Source of the DNA: Bradyrhizobium altum
GTDB taxonomy: Bacteria; Pseudomonadota; Alphaproteobacteria; Rhizobiales; Xanthobacteraceae
Assembly: GCF_020889705.1 (NCBI RefSeq)
Contig: NZ_JACMYP010000015.1
Location: forward strand, 1 to 64,000
DNA: 64,000 bases
Direction of reading: 5' to 3'
Of this stretch, positions 1-6,600 are shown piece after piece (the first letter of the stretch is position 1; each line of letters opens with the position of its first letter). The notes under the pieces were generated by a model. It was given only the letters and a program-made list of their open reading frames with translations, was not told the DNA's origin and searched no databases. The translations under genes were made by a program, and so were the position numbers.

Positions 1-1005
1 CCGGTCGCCTGCGCGATCCGCGCCCGGGCGATCGCCGCCGGGATTGAGGACCTGCTGACCGTCGCGGCCGCGATAATTCATCCGATCGCTGGCACCCGCA
101 CGGTTGCTGCTGCCGCCGAAGCGCTGCTGCACGCTGCTGTTGTTATAGCGAACGCCCTGGCGATGCGCTGAATTGTGCTGCCAGCCATTTCCGATGTTGG
201 TGGTCCGGTGATTGACGTAGACGTTGCGATTGCCCCAGTTGCAGCCGCCGCCCCAGTAATTGCCCCAGCGACCGATCGCCCATCCGGCGCCGAAGGCAAG
301 GCCTGCCGCGATCACACCGGCGCCGATATAGGACGGATAGCCGAAGTAATATGGCGGATAGTCTGCATAAGGCCACGAGCCATAGACCGTGGCCGGATCA
401 TAATAGGGTACGTAGAGCGTGTTCGGATCGGTCTGCTCGATGACGATGACCTGCTTGTTCTCCTGGGTCTGGACGCTGACCTTCTGTTGCTTGGTCGTCA
501 CCAGCTTGTTGTTGGCCTGCGCCTTGCTGCGGAGCCGCTGGATCGCATCCATAACGTCGGCCTGTTGGGCCAGCACGGCGTCGCCCAGATTCTTGGTCCA
601 ATCGATCTTGTCGCTCATCATCGCGAGCACGTCCGCGGTGCTCGCGAGCGCCTTCACGCTGTCATCCCAGGCCTGCTTGTCGACCTCGGCTTTCAGCGCG
701 TCCCCTTTCAGGCTCTTGCGCTCCTTCAGCCAGCGATCGGCTTGCACGACTTCGAGCGGATAGGTCGAGGCCGCCAGCACGTTGGCCAGCAGCGAGTCCG
801 GATAGAGCGCGATTGGTGCCACCAGAGCTTCCAGCTGTTCAGGCTTCAGCAGCTGATCGGCCGGTTGTGTCGCCGCCGCCGGCTGGTTGGCCTGAACGGG
901 CTGACTGGTTTGGGCTGGCGGTTTGTCAGCGGTCTGCGCGAATGCGGCAACTGATGCCAACGACACCAGCGCAACCGCGAGCAGAGTCTTGCCCCAACGG
1001 AACAT
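1..1005 (-). CDS. DUF3300 domain-containing secreted protein (3' end beyond window)
   Basis: Reading the minus strand from ATG at 1005 gives an uninterrupted frame to the left edge (335 codons, no stop). It opens with a signal peptide (MFRWGKTLLAVALVSLASVAAFA), then a helical region containing ALYPDSLLANVLAASTYP and a conserved WxKxLG-type stretch, which is the DUF3300 signature. After about residue 175 it becomes rich in Tyr, Pro, Gly and Asn, with YVPYYDPATVYGSW and a GAGWAIGRWGNYWGGG segment, and ends in a low-complexity R/G/D tail. The start is chosen because GGAGG lies 5 nt upstream. A second in-frame ATG at 1017 overlaps that ribosome site. The function of the family is not known; it is probably periplasmic or cell-surface. 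A FixK-type box sits 57 nt upstream. Confidence 0.85.
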   Translation of the reverse strand, partial: MFRWGKTLLAVALVSLASVAAFAQTADKPPAQTSQPVQANQPAAATQPADQLLKPEQLEALVAPIALYPDSLLANVLAASTYPLEVVQADRWLKERKSLKGDALKAEVDKQAWDDSVKALASTADVLAMMSDKIDWTKNLGDAVLAQQADVMDAIQRLRSKAQANNKLVTTKQQKVSVQTQENKQVIVIEQTDPNTLYVPYYDPATVYGSWPYADYPPYYFGYPSYIGAGVIAAGLAFGAGWAIGRWGNYWGGGCNWGNRNVYVNHRTTNIGNGWQHNSAHRQGVRYNNSSVQQRFGGSSNRAGASDRMNYRGRDGQQVLNPGGDRPGADRAGDR

Positions 1006-1061
1006 CGCGACCTCCATCGACACCAACGGTCGACAGCATCGTCCACGGCCATGCCCCCTCC

Positions 1062-1075
1062 TTGATCGAGATCAA
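1062..1075. promoter_or_regulatory. FNR/FixK box (TTGAT-CGAG-ATCAA)
   Basis: A perfect 14-bp dyad matching the FNR/FixK consensus TTGAT-N4-ATCAA. It lies between the end of the TAXI gene and the start of the DUF3300 gene, 57 nt before the latter's start codon, which suits activation of the minus-strand gene. One of six such boxes in the first 21 kb. Confidence 0.75.
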
Positions 1076-1092
1076 GGAAAATGTCCGTCCGC

Positions 1093-2418
1093 TCAACTTC
1101 CGATTTGGCCCGGCTGCTGCGACGCAAGATGGATGCGGCGATCATGGATCAGGTTCTCGAGCCGATGCGCGGCGACGTTGACCGCCGTGACTGCGCGCTC
1201 GGCCTTGTCGTCCGCGACCGGCTGTTCACGCTGCGTACGCAGCACCCGGTCGATTTCGCGCTCGATCTCTTCCAGCTCCGATTCATGCCCAGCCGCCCGG
1301 ATCCGAGGCCCGAGCGAATAAAGCGTATCGAGCGCCTCTTTGCGGCTCGGTGCCTCAGCCGACCGGAGGAATTTCCACGCCGCCGCAAGCACGGACGCAA
1401 GCCCGCCCGCGACCATCGGCGCCAGGAAGATCGCATTGCCCCATTGGTCGAGAAAACTCTCCCTGGTCCCATCATAGACCGCCGCCGCCCCGGGATGCAC
1501 CGGGATGTAGGCGCCGGCATCGGTATCAGGCGTCGCGATCTGGGAGAGCGCCGGCAGTTCGGCCAGCAGGTCCCGACGCGCATTCATGATCGATTGCGTC
1601 AGGTCGCCGATCAGGTCATTCCCGAGCTTCTTCTGCGCCACCAGATAGAACGACGTCTGCAGCGTCGTCAGGTCATCGGCAGGAATCGGCGGCGAGCCAC
1701 GCAAGGTTCCCTTCGGCACGTCAAAACTCGCATAGGCGCGCTCCTTCTCGGCGATCGCTCCGGCGGATTCGATGGCGATCATCACCGGGCCAGCGCGCGC
1801 GGTGTGCGGGAAAACATTGCGCAGCAGCGCAAGATACCTTTCGGTCAGGGGCACGACGACCAGGATCGCCCGTACCTCCTTGGTGTCGAGGGCCCGGCGT
1901 GCGTCCGCGGGGGCAAGCGGCTTGAACGTCACACCGGCCCGCGTCAGGTCGTACTCGTCGGTCAGCACCTTGATCAGCTTCTGATTGGCTTCCGCGCCAA
2001 TCACACCGATCGTGGCACGCTTCAGCTCCGTCACATCGGATATCGACGTGCCGGGCGGCGCGATCATCAGCACGGTAGCGTGGGCCAATACGATGACGGC
2101 CTGAGCTTGCGAGAGGTCGCCGACATCGCCACGGACGACGCCGAGGTCGACCTTTCCGGACGCGAATGCAGTGGCGGATTCAAGTGGCCCCGGGGTCTGC
2201 ACCAGACTGAGGCGGACCGGCGCTTTCGACTGTGCGAGCTTTGCGGCAATCGCCGAGACCAACCTGCCGGCTTCGCCATCCAGGGAGCCCACTGCGATCG
2301 TCAAGGTCGTCGGCCGCTCATACCAGCGATAGGCCAGCAAGCCGGCCCCCGCCGCCAGAAGAACGATTCCCACCACCAGGGCGATGCGCAATGACCTCGG
2401 CAACCTGCTCGGATCCAC
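1093..2418 (-). CDS. TAXI-family TRAP transporter solute-binding protein
   Basis: A 441-aa protein with an N-terminal membrane anchor (residues about 10-30, LRIALVVGIVLLAAGAGLLA). The periplasmic solute-binding domain follows: LTIAVGSLDGEAGRLVSAIA, then ASGKVDLGVVRGD and an IGVIGAEANQKLI segment, typical of TAXI (TRAP-associated extracytoplasmic immunogenic) proteins. A second hydrophobic segment near residue 335 (FLAPMVAGGLASVLAAAW) is followed by a charged cytoplasmic tail of about 90 residues, so it is an anchored, two-helix variant rather than a freely secreted binding protein. No TRAP permease genes (DctQM-like) are nearby, so its transport role is uncertain. It may act as a sensor or orphan binding protein. 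Translation probably begins at GTG 2418; the Shine-Dalgarno there is weak. Confidence 0.8.
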   Translation of the reverse strand: MDPSRLPRSLRIALVVGIVLLAAGAGLLAYRWYERPTTLTIAVGSLDGEAGRLVSAIAAKLAQSKAPVRLSLVQTPGPLESATAFASGKVDLGVVRGDVGDLSQAQAVIVLAHATVLMIAPPGTSISDVTELKRATIGVIGAEANQKLIKVLTDEYDLTRAGVTFKPLAPADARRALDTKEVRAILVVVPLTERYLALLRNVFPHTARAGPVMIAIESAGAIAEKERAYASFDVPKGTLRGSPPIPADDLTTLQTSFYLVAQKKLGNDLIGDLTQSIMNARRDLLAELPALSQIATPDTDAGAYIPVHPGAAAVYDGTRESFLDQWGNAIFLAPMVAGGLASVLAAAWKFLRSAEAPSRKEALDTLYSLGPRIRAAGHESELEEIEREIDRVLRTQREQPVADDKAERAVTAVNVAAHRLENLIHDRRIHLASQQPGQIGS

Positions 2419-2494
2419 GGCGCGCTACCCAATCGGTCCGGCGTCAGCCGAGAACAGTTTGGCGGCGCCGCGCCAGCGCGGCGAGCGGACGCCT

Positions 2495-2908
2495 CTAGAG
2501 CTTGCAACGATGATAGTTGACCTCCATCCCCTCGATGCCCGGGAACTGGCGCGTAATGGTATCGTCGTCGACGGCCTTAAGGAAGAACTGCACGTTCGAT
2601 ACCATGATTCCCGACGCGCAACTGACGATGATGTTGATATCCTGGCCGTCGTCCTTGCGCGATTTGATCTTGCAGTTCTCGAACTTGCCCCGGAGGCGAT
2701 CGGGCTCGGCGATGAACCCACCGCCATAGACGCCCGAGAAATTCGTGAAGGTGAGCTGGTTCGCCCGGCCCTTGTGGGCGAACACTTTTCGGCACTGCTC
2801 GGCGCTCGTGGCCCACGCTCCGGTGAGATCGAAGGCGCGCGCGCAATCCGGCAATGCGAAGATCATGCCCGTCACCACGATTGCGCGAAGCTTGCGGTCC
2901 GGTTTCAT
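2495..2908 (-). CDS. small secreted hypothetical protein
   Basis: A 137-aa protein with a signal peptide (RAIVVTGMIFALPDCARA) followed by FDLTGAWATSAEQCRKVF, a pattern seen in small alphaproteobacterial periplasmic proteins. Four Cys occur in the mature part (C in EQCRKVF, FENCKIKS, VSCASG and the final RCKL), suggesting two disulfides. GGGAG lies 7 nt before ATG 2908. It sits just downstream of the HlyD gene on the same strand (gap 24 nt) and is probably co-transcribed with it. I do not recognise a named family. Confidence 0.7.
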   Translation of the reverse strand: MKPDRKLRAIVVTGMIFALPDCARAFDLTGAWATSAEQCRKVFAHKGRANQLTFTNFSGVYGGGFIAEPDRLRGKFENCKIKSRKDDGQDINIIVSCASGIMVSNVQFFLKAVDDDTITRQFPGIEGMEVNYHRCKL

Positions 2909-2932
2909 CTGCGGTCTCCCTGTTCGCGATCG

Positions 2933-4042
2933 TCAGTGACCGCTGAGCACCAGTGTCTGGATCGGCAGCAGCAGAGCCTGGATCCGCAGCAGCAGGGCAT
3001 GAACGAGTGCGGTCGCGTCGACGACGTGCAGGGCGAAGCCCTTCAACGTGCCGGTTTTCGGATCGGCAATCACGTCATGGTTGCTGGTGTAGGCATTGAC
3101 GATGCAACTGCTGCCCGGCGTCACGCCATCAAGGCCGTCCTTGTAGAGCGGCTCAAGAAACACGAGGATCGAACCCGGCTTTTGCAGGTTCTGCGGGTCG
3201 ATCAACAGCTCGCTGGCCCGAAACTGACCCGCGGCGATGAAATCCTGCACGCTGGTGACGACAAGCGGAATGATCACCCAGGGCTTCGAGATGCACGTGG
3301 CTTCCGCGATCATGCCGGGCTTCATCACCTGGGCCTCGATCTGCCCGAATCCTGCCTGCAACCTGTTGCGGCCCGCTTCGTCCGGTATCATGACTCCGGC
3401 TGGCCGCATGATCTGAGCGACGAGGTCCCCCGGACGAACCAGGAATTGTTCGACGCGGCCATCGACGCCGGCACGGACGAAGGTCTTGTCGAGATCCACT
3501 TGCGCCTGCGCCTGCGTGGCCTCGGCGCTCGCCTTCTCGGCCGGCAGGAGCGTGGAGACGCGCAAGGTCGCCGATTCCTTGACGGCGTTGGCCGCATCGA
3601 CGCCGGACTGCCGCTGATCAACCAGGACCTGCAGCTTCTCGATGTCGCGTTGCGGTACAATGCCGGGATTGCGGCGTTGCAATTCGCTCTTCACATCCAG
3701 CTCGTCCTTTGCCTGCTGCAATGAGGCTTTCGCCTCCCCGATCTGAGCGTCTGCCTTGACGACATCGGCCTGCGCCGAGATCAGCGACGCATCGACCTCG
3801 GCGATCTTTCGCCTGGCGGTCTCCAGCGCAGCCTCTTGCTTCGAACTATCGAGCCGGAACAGAACGTCGCCTTTCTTCACCGGCGCCGTGAAGTCGACAT
3901 TGACCTCGACGACGCGGCCGGAACCCTCGGGCAGGATCGGCACGGTCCTGAAGTAGATCGCCGCTGAGGTTGTCGCGGGATGGAAGTAGAAGATCATCGT
4001 GATCAGCGAGATCGTGAGCATCAGCAGCCGGTGATCCCCCAT
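2933..4042 (-). CDS. HlyD-family membrane fusion protein (YiaV-like), main part
   Basis: A 369-aa membrane fusion / efflux adaptor protein. A transmembrane helix at the start (LLMLTISLITMIFYFHP) leads to a first biotinyl-lipoyl-like half (GSGRVVEVNVDFTAPVKKGDVLFRLD), a long coiled-coil hairpin rich in Ala, Glu, Gln and Lys (about residues 75-190), then the second half (FVRAGVDGRVEQFLVRPGDLV) and a beta-barrel region. The family couples inner membrane to outer layers. No ABC or RND pump gene is adjacent. The partner is the DUF3302-like protein just upstream, the same pairing as yiaW-yiaV of E. coli. The N-terminal cytoplasmic/TM segment typical of this subfamily appears to be encoded by the separate overlapping ORF 4021-4164 in another frame. 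An alternative start is ATG 4021 (TGATG overlap). Confidence 0.8.
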   Translation of the reverse strand: MGDHRLLMLTISLITMIFYFHPATTSAAIYFRTVPILPEGSGRVVEVNVDFTAPVKKGDVLFRLDSSKQEAALETARRKIAEVDASLISAQADVVKADAQIGEAKASLQQAKDELDVKSELQRRNPGIVPQRDIEKLQVLVDQRQSGVDAANAVKESATLRVSTLLPAEKASAEATQAQAQVDLDKTFVRAGVDGRVEQFLVRPGDLVAQIMRPAGVMIPDEAGRNRLQAGFGQIEAQVMKPGMIAEATCISKPWVIIPLVVTSVQDFIAAGQFRASELLIDPQNLQKPGSILVFLEPLYKDGLDGVTPGSSCIVNAYTSNHDVIADPKTGTLKGFALHVVDATALVHALLLRIQALLLPIQTLVLSGH

Positions 4043-4164
4043 CTCAGTTCGTACCAGACGGAGAAGAACGTGATCTCCTTGCCGAACCGCTTGCCTTGCC
4101 GATAGCGGCGGTAAAGGTAATCCGGCAGGATCGTCACCAGCGAGCAGATCATGAGCTCAAGCAT
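4021..4164 (-). CDS. 47-aa membrane ORF, probable N-terminal part of the HlyD protein
   Basis: A 47-aa ORF starting MLELMICSLVTILPDYLYRR and ending in WGITGC then TGA. It starts inside the DUF3302-like gene (ATG overlapping its last codons), and its stop overlaps an ATG of the HlyD frame (TGATG). From memory, HlyD relatives in alphaproteobacteria start with a closely similar segment running directly into the LTISLITxIFYxHP helix. One extra base near 4023 would join the two frames here. It could be a real coupled small protein, a frameshift mutation or a sequencing error. Confidence 0.6.
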   Translation of the reverse strand: MLELMICSLVTILPDYLYRRYRQGKRFGKEITFFSVWYELRWGITGC

Positions 4165-4600
4165 GGTTGTGCACCTCTTGCTTCGCGGGCGCCCGGGTGT
4201 CGGGGCTGCTGCCAGGTACGGCTTCGGCTTCCGGTTCGGCAGCGGGCGCGCCTGGCGTGGCGTCGGCGATGCGCTCGACGGAATCGGCAATGCTGCGCAT
4301 CGGCGTGCCGAAATCCGGCAGATCGACGAGTGCCAGCAGCAGGCCGGCGATCCAGAAGATATGCATGTGGGTGAAAAGCGATATCAGGCCGAGGACGGCG
4401 ACGATCTCAAACTGAAGCTTCTGGGACTTGTGCGCCATGCGCTCCGGCAGGCTGTGCAGCTTCCAGTAGAGAGTGCCAACCCACAAGACCGTAGCTACGA
4501 GGAAAATACCCATCACCACCATCAGGGTGTCCGACCCGTCGGCGCCGGGAATGAAGAACGGCAGATGATGGGGGGCTGCCGGATGGATCTGTTCGTTCAA
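4157..4600 (-). CDS. DUF3302-like inner-membrane protein (YiaW-like)
   Basis: A 147-aa protein reading from TTG 4600, chosen because GGGAG lies 7 nt upstream and the first residues NEQIHPAAPHHLP resemble how such proteins begin. Two hydrophobic segments follow (LMVVMGIFLVATVLWVGTLYW and IVAVLGLISLFTHMHIFWIAGLLLALV), separated by the charged KLHSLPERMAHKSQKLQFE. The C-terminus is an Ala/Glu/Pro-rich tail. The helix-loop-helix pattern and its position before a HlyD protein match the YiaW/YiaV pair. Its role is unknown, probably assembly or regulation of the HlyD-linked envelope function. The gene overlaps the next small ORF by 8 nt, indicating translational coupling. A FixK box is 70 nt upstream. 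Confidence 0.7.
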   Translation of the reverse strand: MNEQIHPAAPHHLPFFIPGADGSDTLMVVMGIFLVATVLWVGTLYWKLHSLPERMAHKSQKLQFEIVAVLGLISLFTHMHIFWIAGLLLALVDLPDFGTPMRSIADSVERIADATPGAPAAEPEAEAVPGSSPDTRAPAKQEVHNHA

Positions 4601-4670
4601 GCCAAGTCTCCCGGTAGCAAAAACCGCAGGCAATCTTGATCGACACTGCTGATGATCCTATCGCGCTTGA

Positions 4671-4684
4671 TTGATCTGGATCAA
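4671..4684. promoter_or_regulatory. FNR/FixK box (TTGAT-CTGG-ATCAA)
   Basis: A perfect TTGAT-N4-ATCAA dyad placed almost midway between two divergent genes: 70 nt from the DUF3302-like start (4600, minus) and 69 nt from the 4754 start (plus). It could activate both directions. Confidence 0.8.
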
Positions 4685-4753
4685 GGAGGCCCGTCGGCTC
4701 ATCCCTACCGTTTCGGGGGCAAGGTGGATGATCGGGCTTAGGAGTCCCCAGCC

Positions 4754-5209
4754 ATGCGAGACAAGATCGACGAGCTGATCCCGAACGCGCACGAGATCCA
4801 GAAGCAGGCCGCGCTCCAGGAAGCCGAGAAGGCCGAGGAGAACGCCAAGCGCGCCGCCGTCATCGAAGCTGAAAAGCGCGCCTTGATCGAGCGGCTGAGC
4901 AAGCCTTCCGGTCTCAGCGAGGACGAGAAGATCAAGCTGGCATCGACGGTGATTCAGCGCGCGGTGCGCAACGGCCTGAGCGAAGTGCAGGTCTATCGCT
5001 TCCCCAACACGCTGTGCACCGACAGAGGGCGAGCCATCAATCAGATGGAAACGGGCTGGGAGAAGACCCTGACGGGCATTCCCAAGGAGATCTACCAGCT
5101 CTGGGCGGATTACCTGCAGCCGCGTGGCTATCGCATCGCCTACCAGGTCGTCGATTACCCCGGCGGCATGCCCGGCGACATCGGCATCGTCATTGCCTGG
5201 GGCGACTAG
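4754..5209 (+). CDS. conserved hypothetical protein
   Basis: A 151-aa cytosolic protein (no signal peptide). Residues 15-50 form an Ala/Glu/Lys-rich helix likely to be a coiled coil (QKQAALQEAEKAEENAKRAA). The C-terminal half is globular, with YRFPNTLCTDRGRAINQ and a PRGYRIAYQVVDYPGGMPGD segment. I have no functional assignment. It is 22 nt upstream of the PPK2 gene on the same strand and downstream of a FixK box, so the two probably form a small low-oxygen-induced operon. AGGAG lies upstream of ATG 4754. Confidence 0.75.
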   Translation: MRDKIDELIPNAHEIQKQAALQEAEKAEENAKRAAVIEAEKRALIERLSKPSGLSEDEKIKLASTVIQRAVRNGLSEVQVYRFPNTLCTDRGRAINQMETGWEKTLTGIPKEIYQLWADYLQPRGYRIAYQVVDYPGGMPGDIGIVIAWGD

Positions 5210-5231
5210 CTCAAACGATGGATGGACATCG

Positions 5232-6032
5232 ATGGCGAAAGACAAGTCCGCTGGGAAGATGAAGCGCAAGGCTTATGAAGAAGAACTGCAGAAGCTCCAG
5301 GTCCAGCTCTGCCATCTCCAGGATTGGGTACAAGCGAACAAGCTCAGGGTCATCATCCTGTTCGAGGGACGCGATGCAGCCGGCAAGGGCGGCACGATCA
5401 AGGCCCTGACCGAGAAGGTCAGCCCGCGCGTGTTTCGCGTGGTCGCGCTGCCCGCGCCATCCGATCGCGAGAAGTCCCAGCTCTTCATCCAGCGTTACAT
5501 GCAGCATTTTCCGGCCGGCGGGGAAATCGTGATCTTCGATCGCAGCTGGTACAATCGCGCCGGCGTCGAATATGTGATGGGGTTCTGCACGTCGGCGGAG
5601 CACAAGCGGTTTCTCTCGCTTTGCCCGCAGATGGAGCAATACATTATCGAGGGCGGCATCATCCTGATCAAGCTGTGGCTCGAGGTCGGGATGGATGAGC
5701 AGGAACGCCGCTTCAGGGCGCGGATCGACGATCCGATGCGGCAGTGGAAACTGAGCCCGATGGACACGGAATCCTACCGGCGCTGGTACGATTACTCCCG
5801 CGCGCGCGACCTGATGTTCAAGGCGACGAGCTCGAAGCACGCGCCCTGGAACGTGATCCGCTCCGACGACAAGCGGCGGGCGCGGCTGAACTGCATCTCA
5901 TTCCTGCTGAAGACAATTCCTCACGGACGGGTCAAGCGCGACAAGGTCAAGCTGCCCCGACGCTCCAACAAGGGCCGTTACAACGATCAGGCCGGCCTGC
6001 GCGGGATGACGTTCGTCGAGGAACGCTACTGA
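5232..6032 (+). CDS. ppk2: polyphosphate kinase 2 (PPK2)
   Basis: A 266-aa one-domain PPK2, which transfers phosphate between polyphosphate and nucleoside diphosphates (GDP/ADP to GTP/ATP). Visible motifs are Walker A GRDAAGKGG (about residues 46-54), the lid/Walker B region VIFDRSWYNRAGVEYVMGF, and the conserved C-terminal part DLMFKATSSKHAPWNVIRSDDKRRARLN. Length and motifs fit the class I single-domain enzymes. The start at 5232 (MAKDKSAG) is preferred over an upstream in-frame ATG at 5124, which lies inside the preceding gene. The upstream FixK box suggests a role in energy/phosphate buffering under oxygen limitation. Confidence 0.92.
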   Translation: MAKDKSAGKMKRKAYEEELQKLQVQLCHLQDWVQANKLRVIILFEGRDAAGKGGTIKALTEKVSPRVFRVVALPAPSDREKSQLFIQRYMQHFPAGGEIVIFDRSWYNRAGVEYVMGFCTSAEHKRFLSLCPQMEQYIIEGGIILIKLWLEVGMDEQERRFRARIDDPMRQWKLSPMDTESYRRWYDYSRARDLMFKATSSKHAPWNVIRSDDKRRARLNCISFLLKTIPHGRVKRDKVKLPRRSNKGRYNDQAGLRGMTFVEERY

Positions 6033-6074
6033 AAGGACAGGCCGTGCCGGGCGCGCGGCCTGGATCCCTCGGAC

Positions 6075-6509
6075 CTATTTCAAGCGGATCGAGACGCCGC
6101 CCACAGCGGCCGAGACTTCGGCACCGACCTTCGGGCCGCTGAGCTGCAGGATCACGCCATTGGCATTCTGCAGTTGCACGCCTCCGGCGCCCGCGGCGAT
6201 TGCTCCACCGGCGCCTGCGGCGCTGTAGGAGCCCTCGATGGAGGCAGGCCCCCTGAGGTTGATAGCGCGGCCGACAAATTTGGTGGTGGATGCGCCGATC
6301 GTGAAGCCGACGCTCATGCCCGAGACCGTGAACGGATAGTGCTTGCCGCGCAGCGTCAAGACGCCCTCACCGCCTCCGACGCCGACGATGAATCCGCCCT
6401 TGGTGAAGATGACGGCGACCGAGCCGGTTTCCGCCGCCGACGGCGTGCTGAAGCCAGCCAATCCAATCGCCAGCGCAGCAAGAGCTCCGATCAAACCCAC
6501 TTTCCTCAT
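6075..6509 (-). CDS. small secreted hypothetical protein, Gly/Ala-rich
   Basis: A 144-aa protein with a clear signal peptide (LIGALAALAIGLAGFSTPSAAET) and a mature part dominated by short beta-type segments and glycine. These include GVLTLRGKHYPFTVSGMSVGF and a C-terminal GVILQLSGPKVG...GGVSIRLK. It resembles small secreted proteins with an xGKxYPFxVxG motif common in Bradyrhizobium, but I cannot name the family safely. GGAGGG lies 5 nt before the ATG. It is convergent with the PPK2 gene (gap 42 nt). Confidence 0.7.
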   Translation of the reverse strand: MRKVGLIGALAALAIGLAGFSTPSAAETGSVAVIFTKGGFIVGVGGGEGVLTLRGKHYPFTVSGMSVGFTIGASTTKFVGRAINLRGPASIEGSYSAAGAGGAIAAGAGGVQLQNANGVILQLSGPKVGAEVSAAVGGVSIRLK

Positions 6510-6600
6510 AATGTCCCTCCAGGAACCGGTTGCGTTACGACCTGTGGCGCAAGGATCATCGCCGCAAGGATGCGGCGACGCCTTGCGATAACTCCTCCTC

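Noticed and set aside
1081..2394. 437-aa plus-strand ORF
   Set aside because: It is antisense to the TAXI gene, Arg/His-rich and without a domain; a shadow of GC-rich coding.
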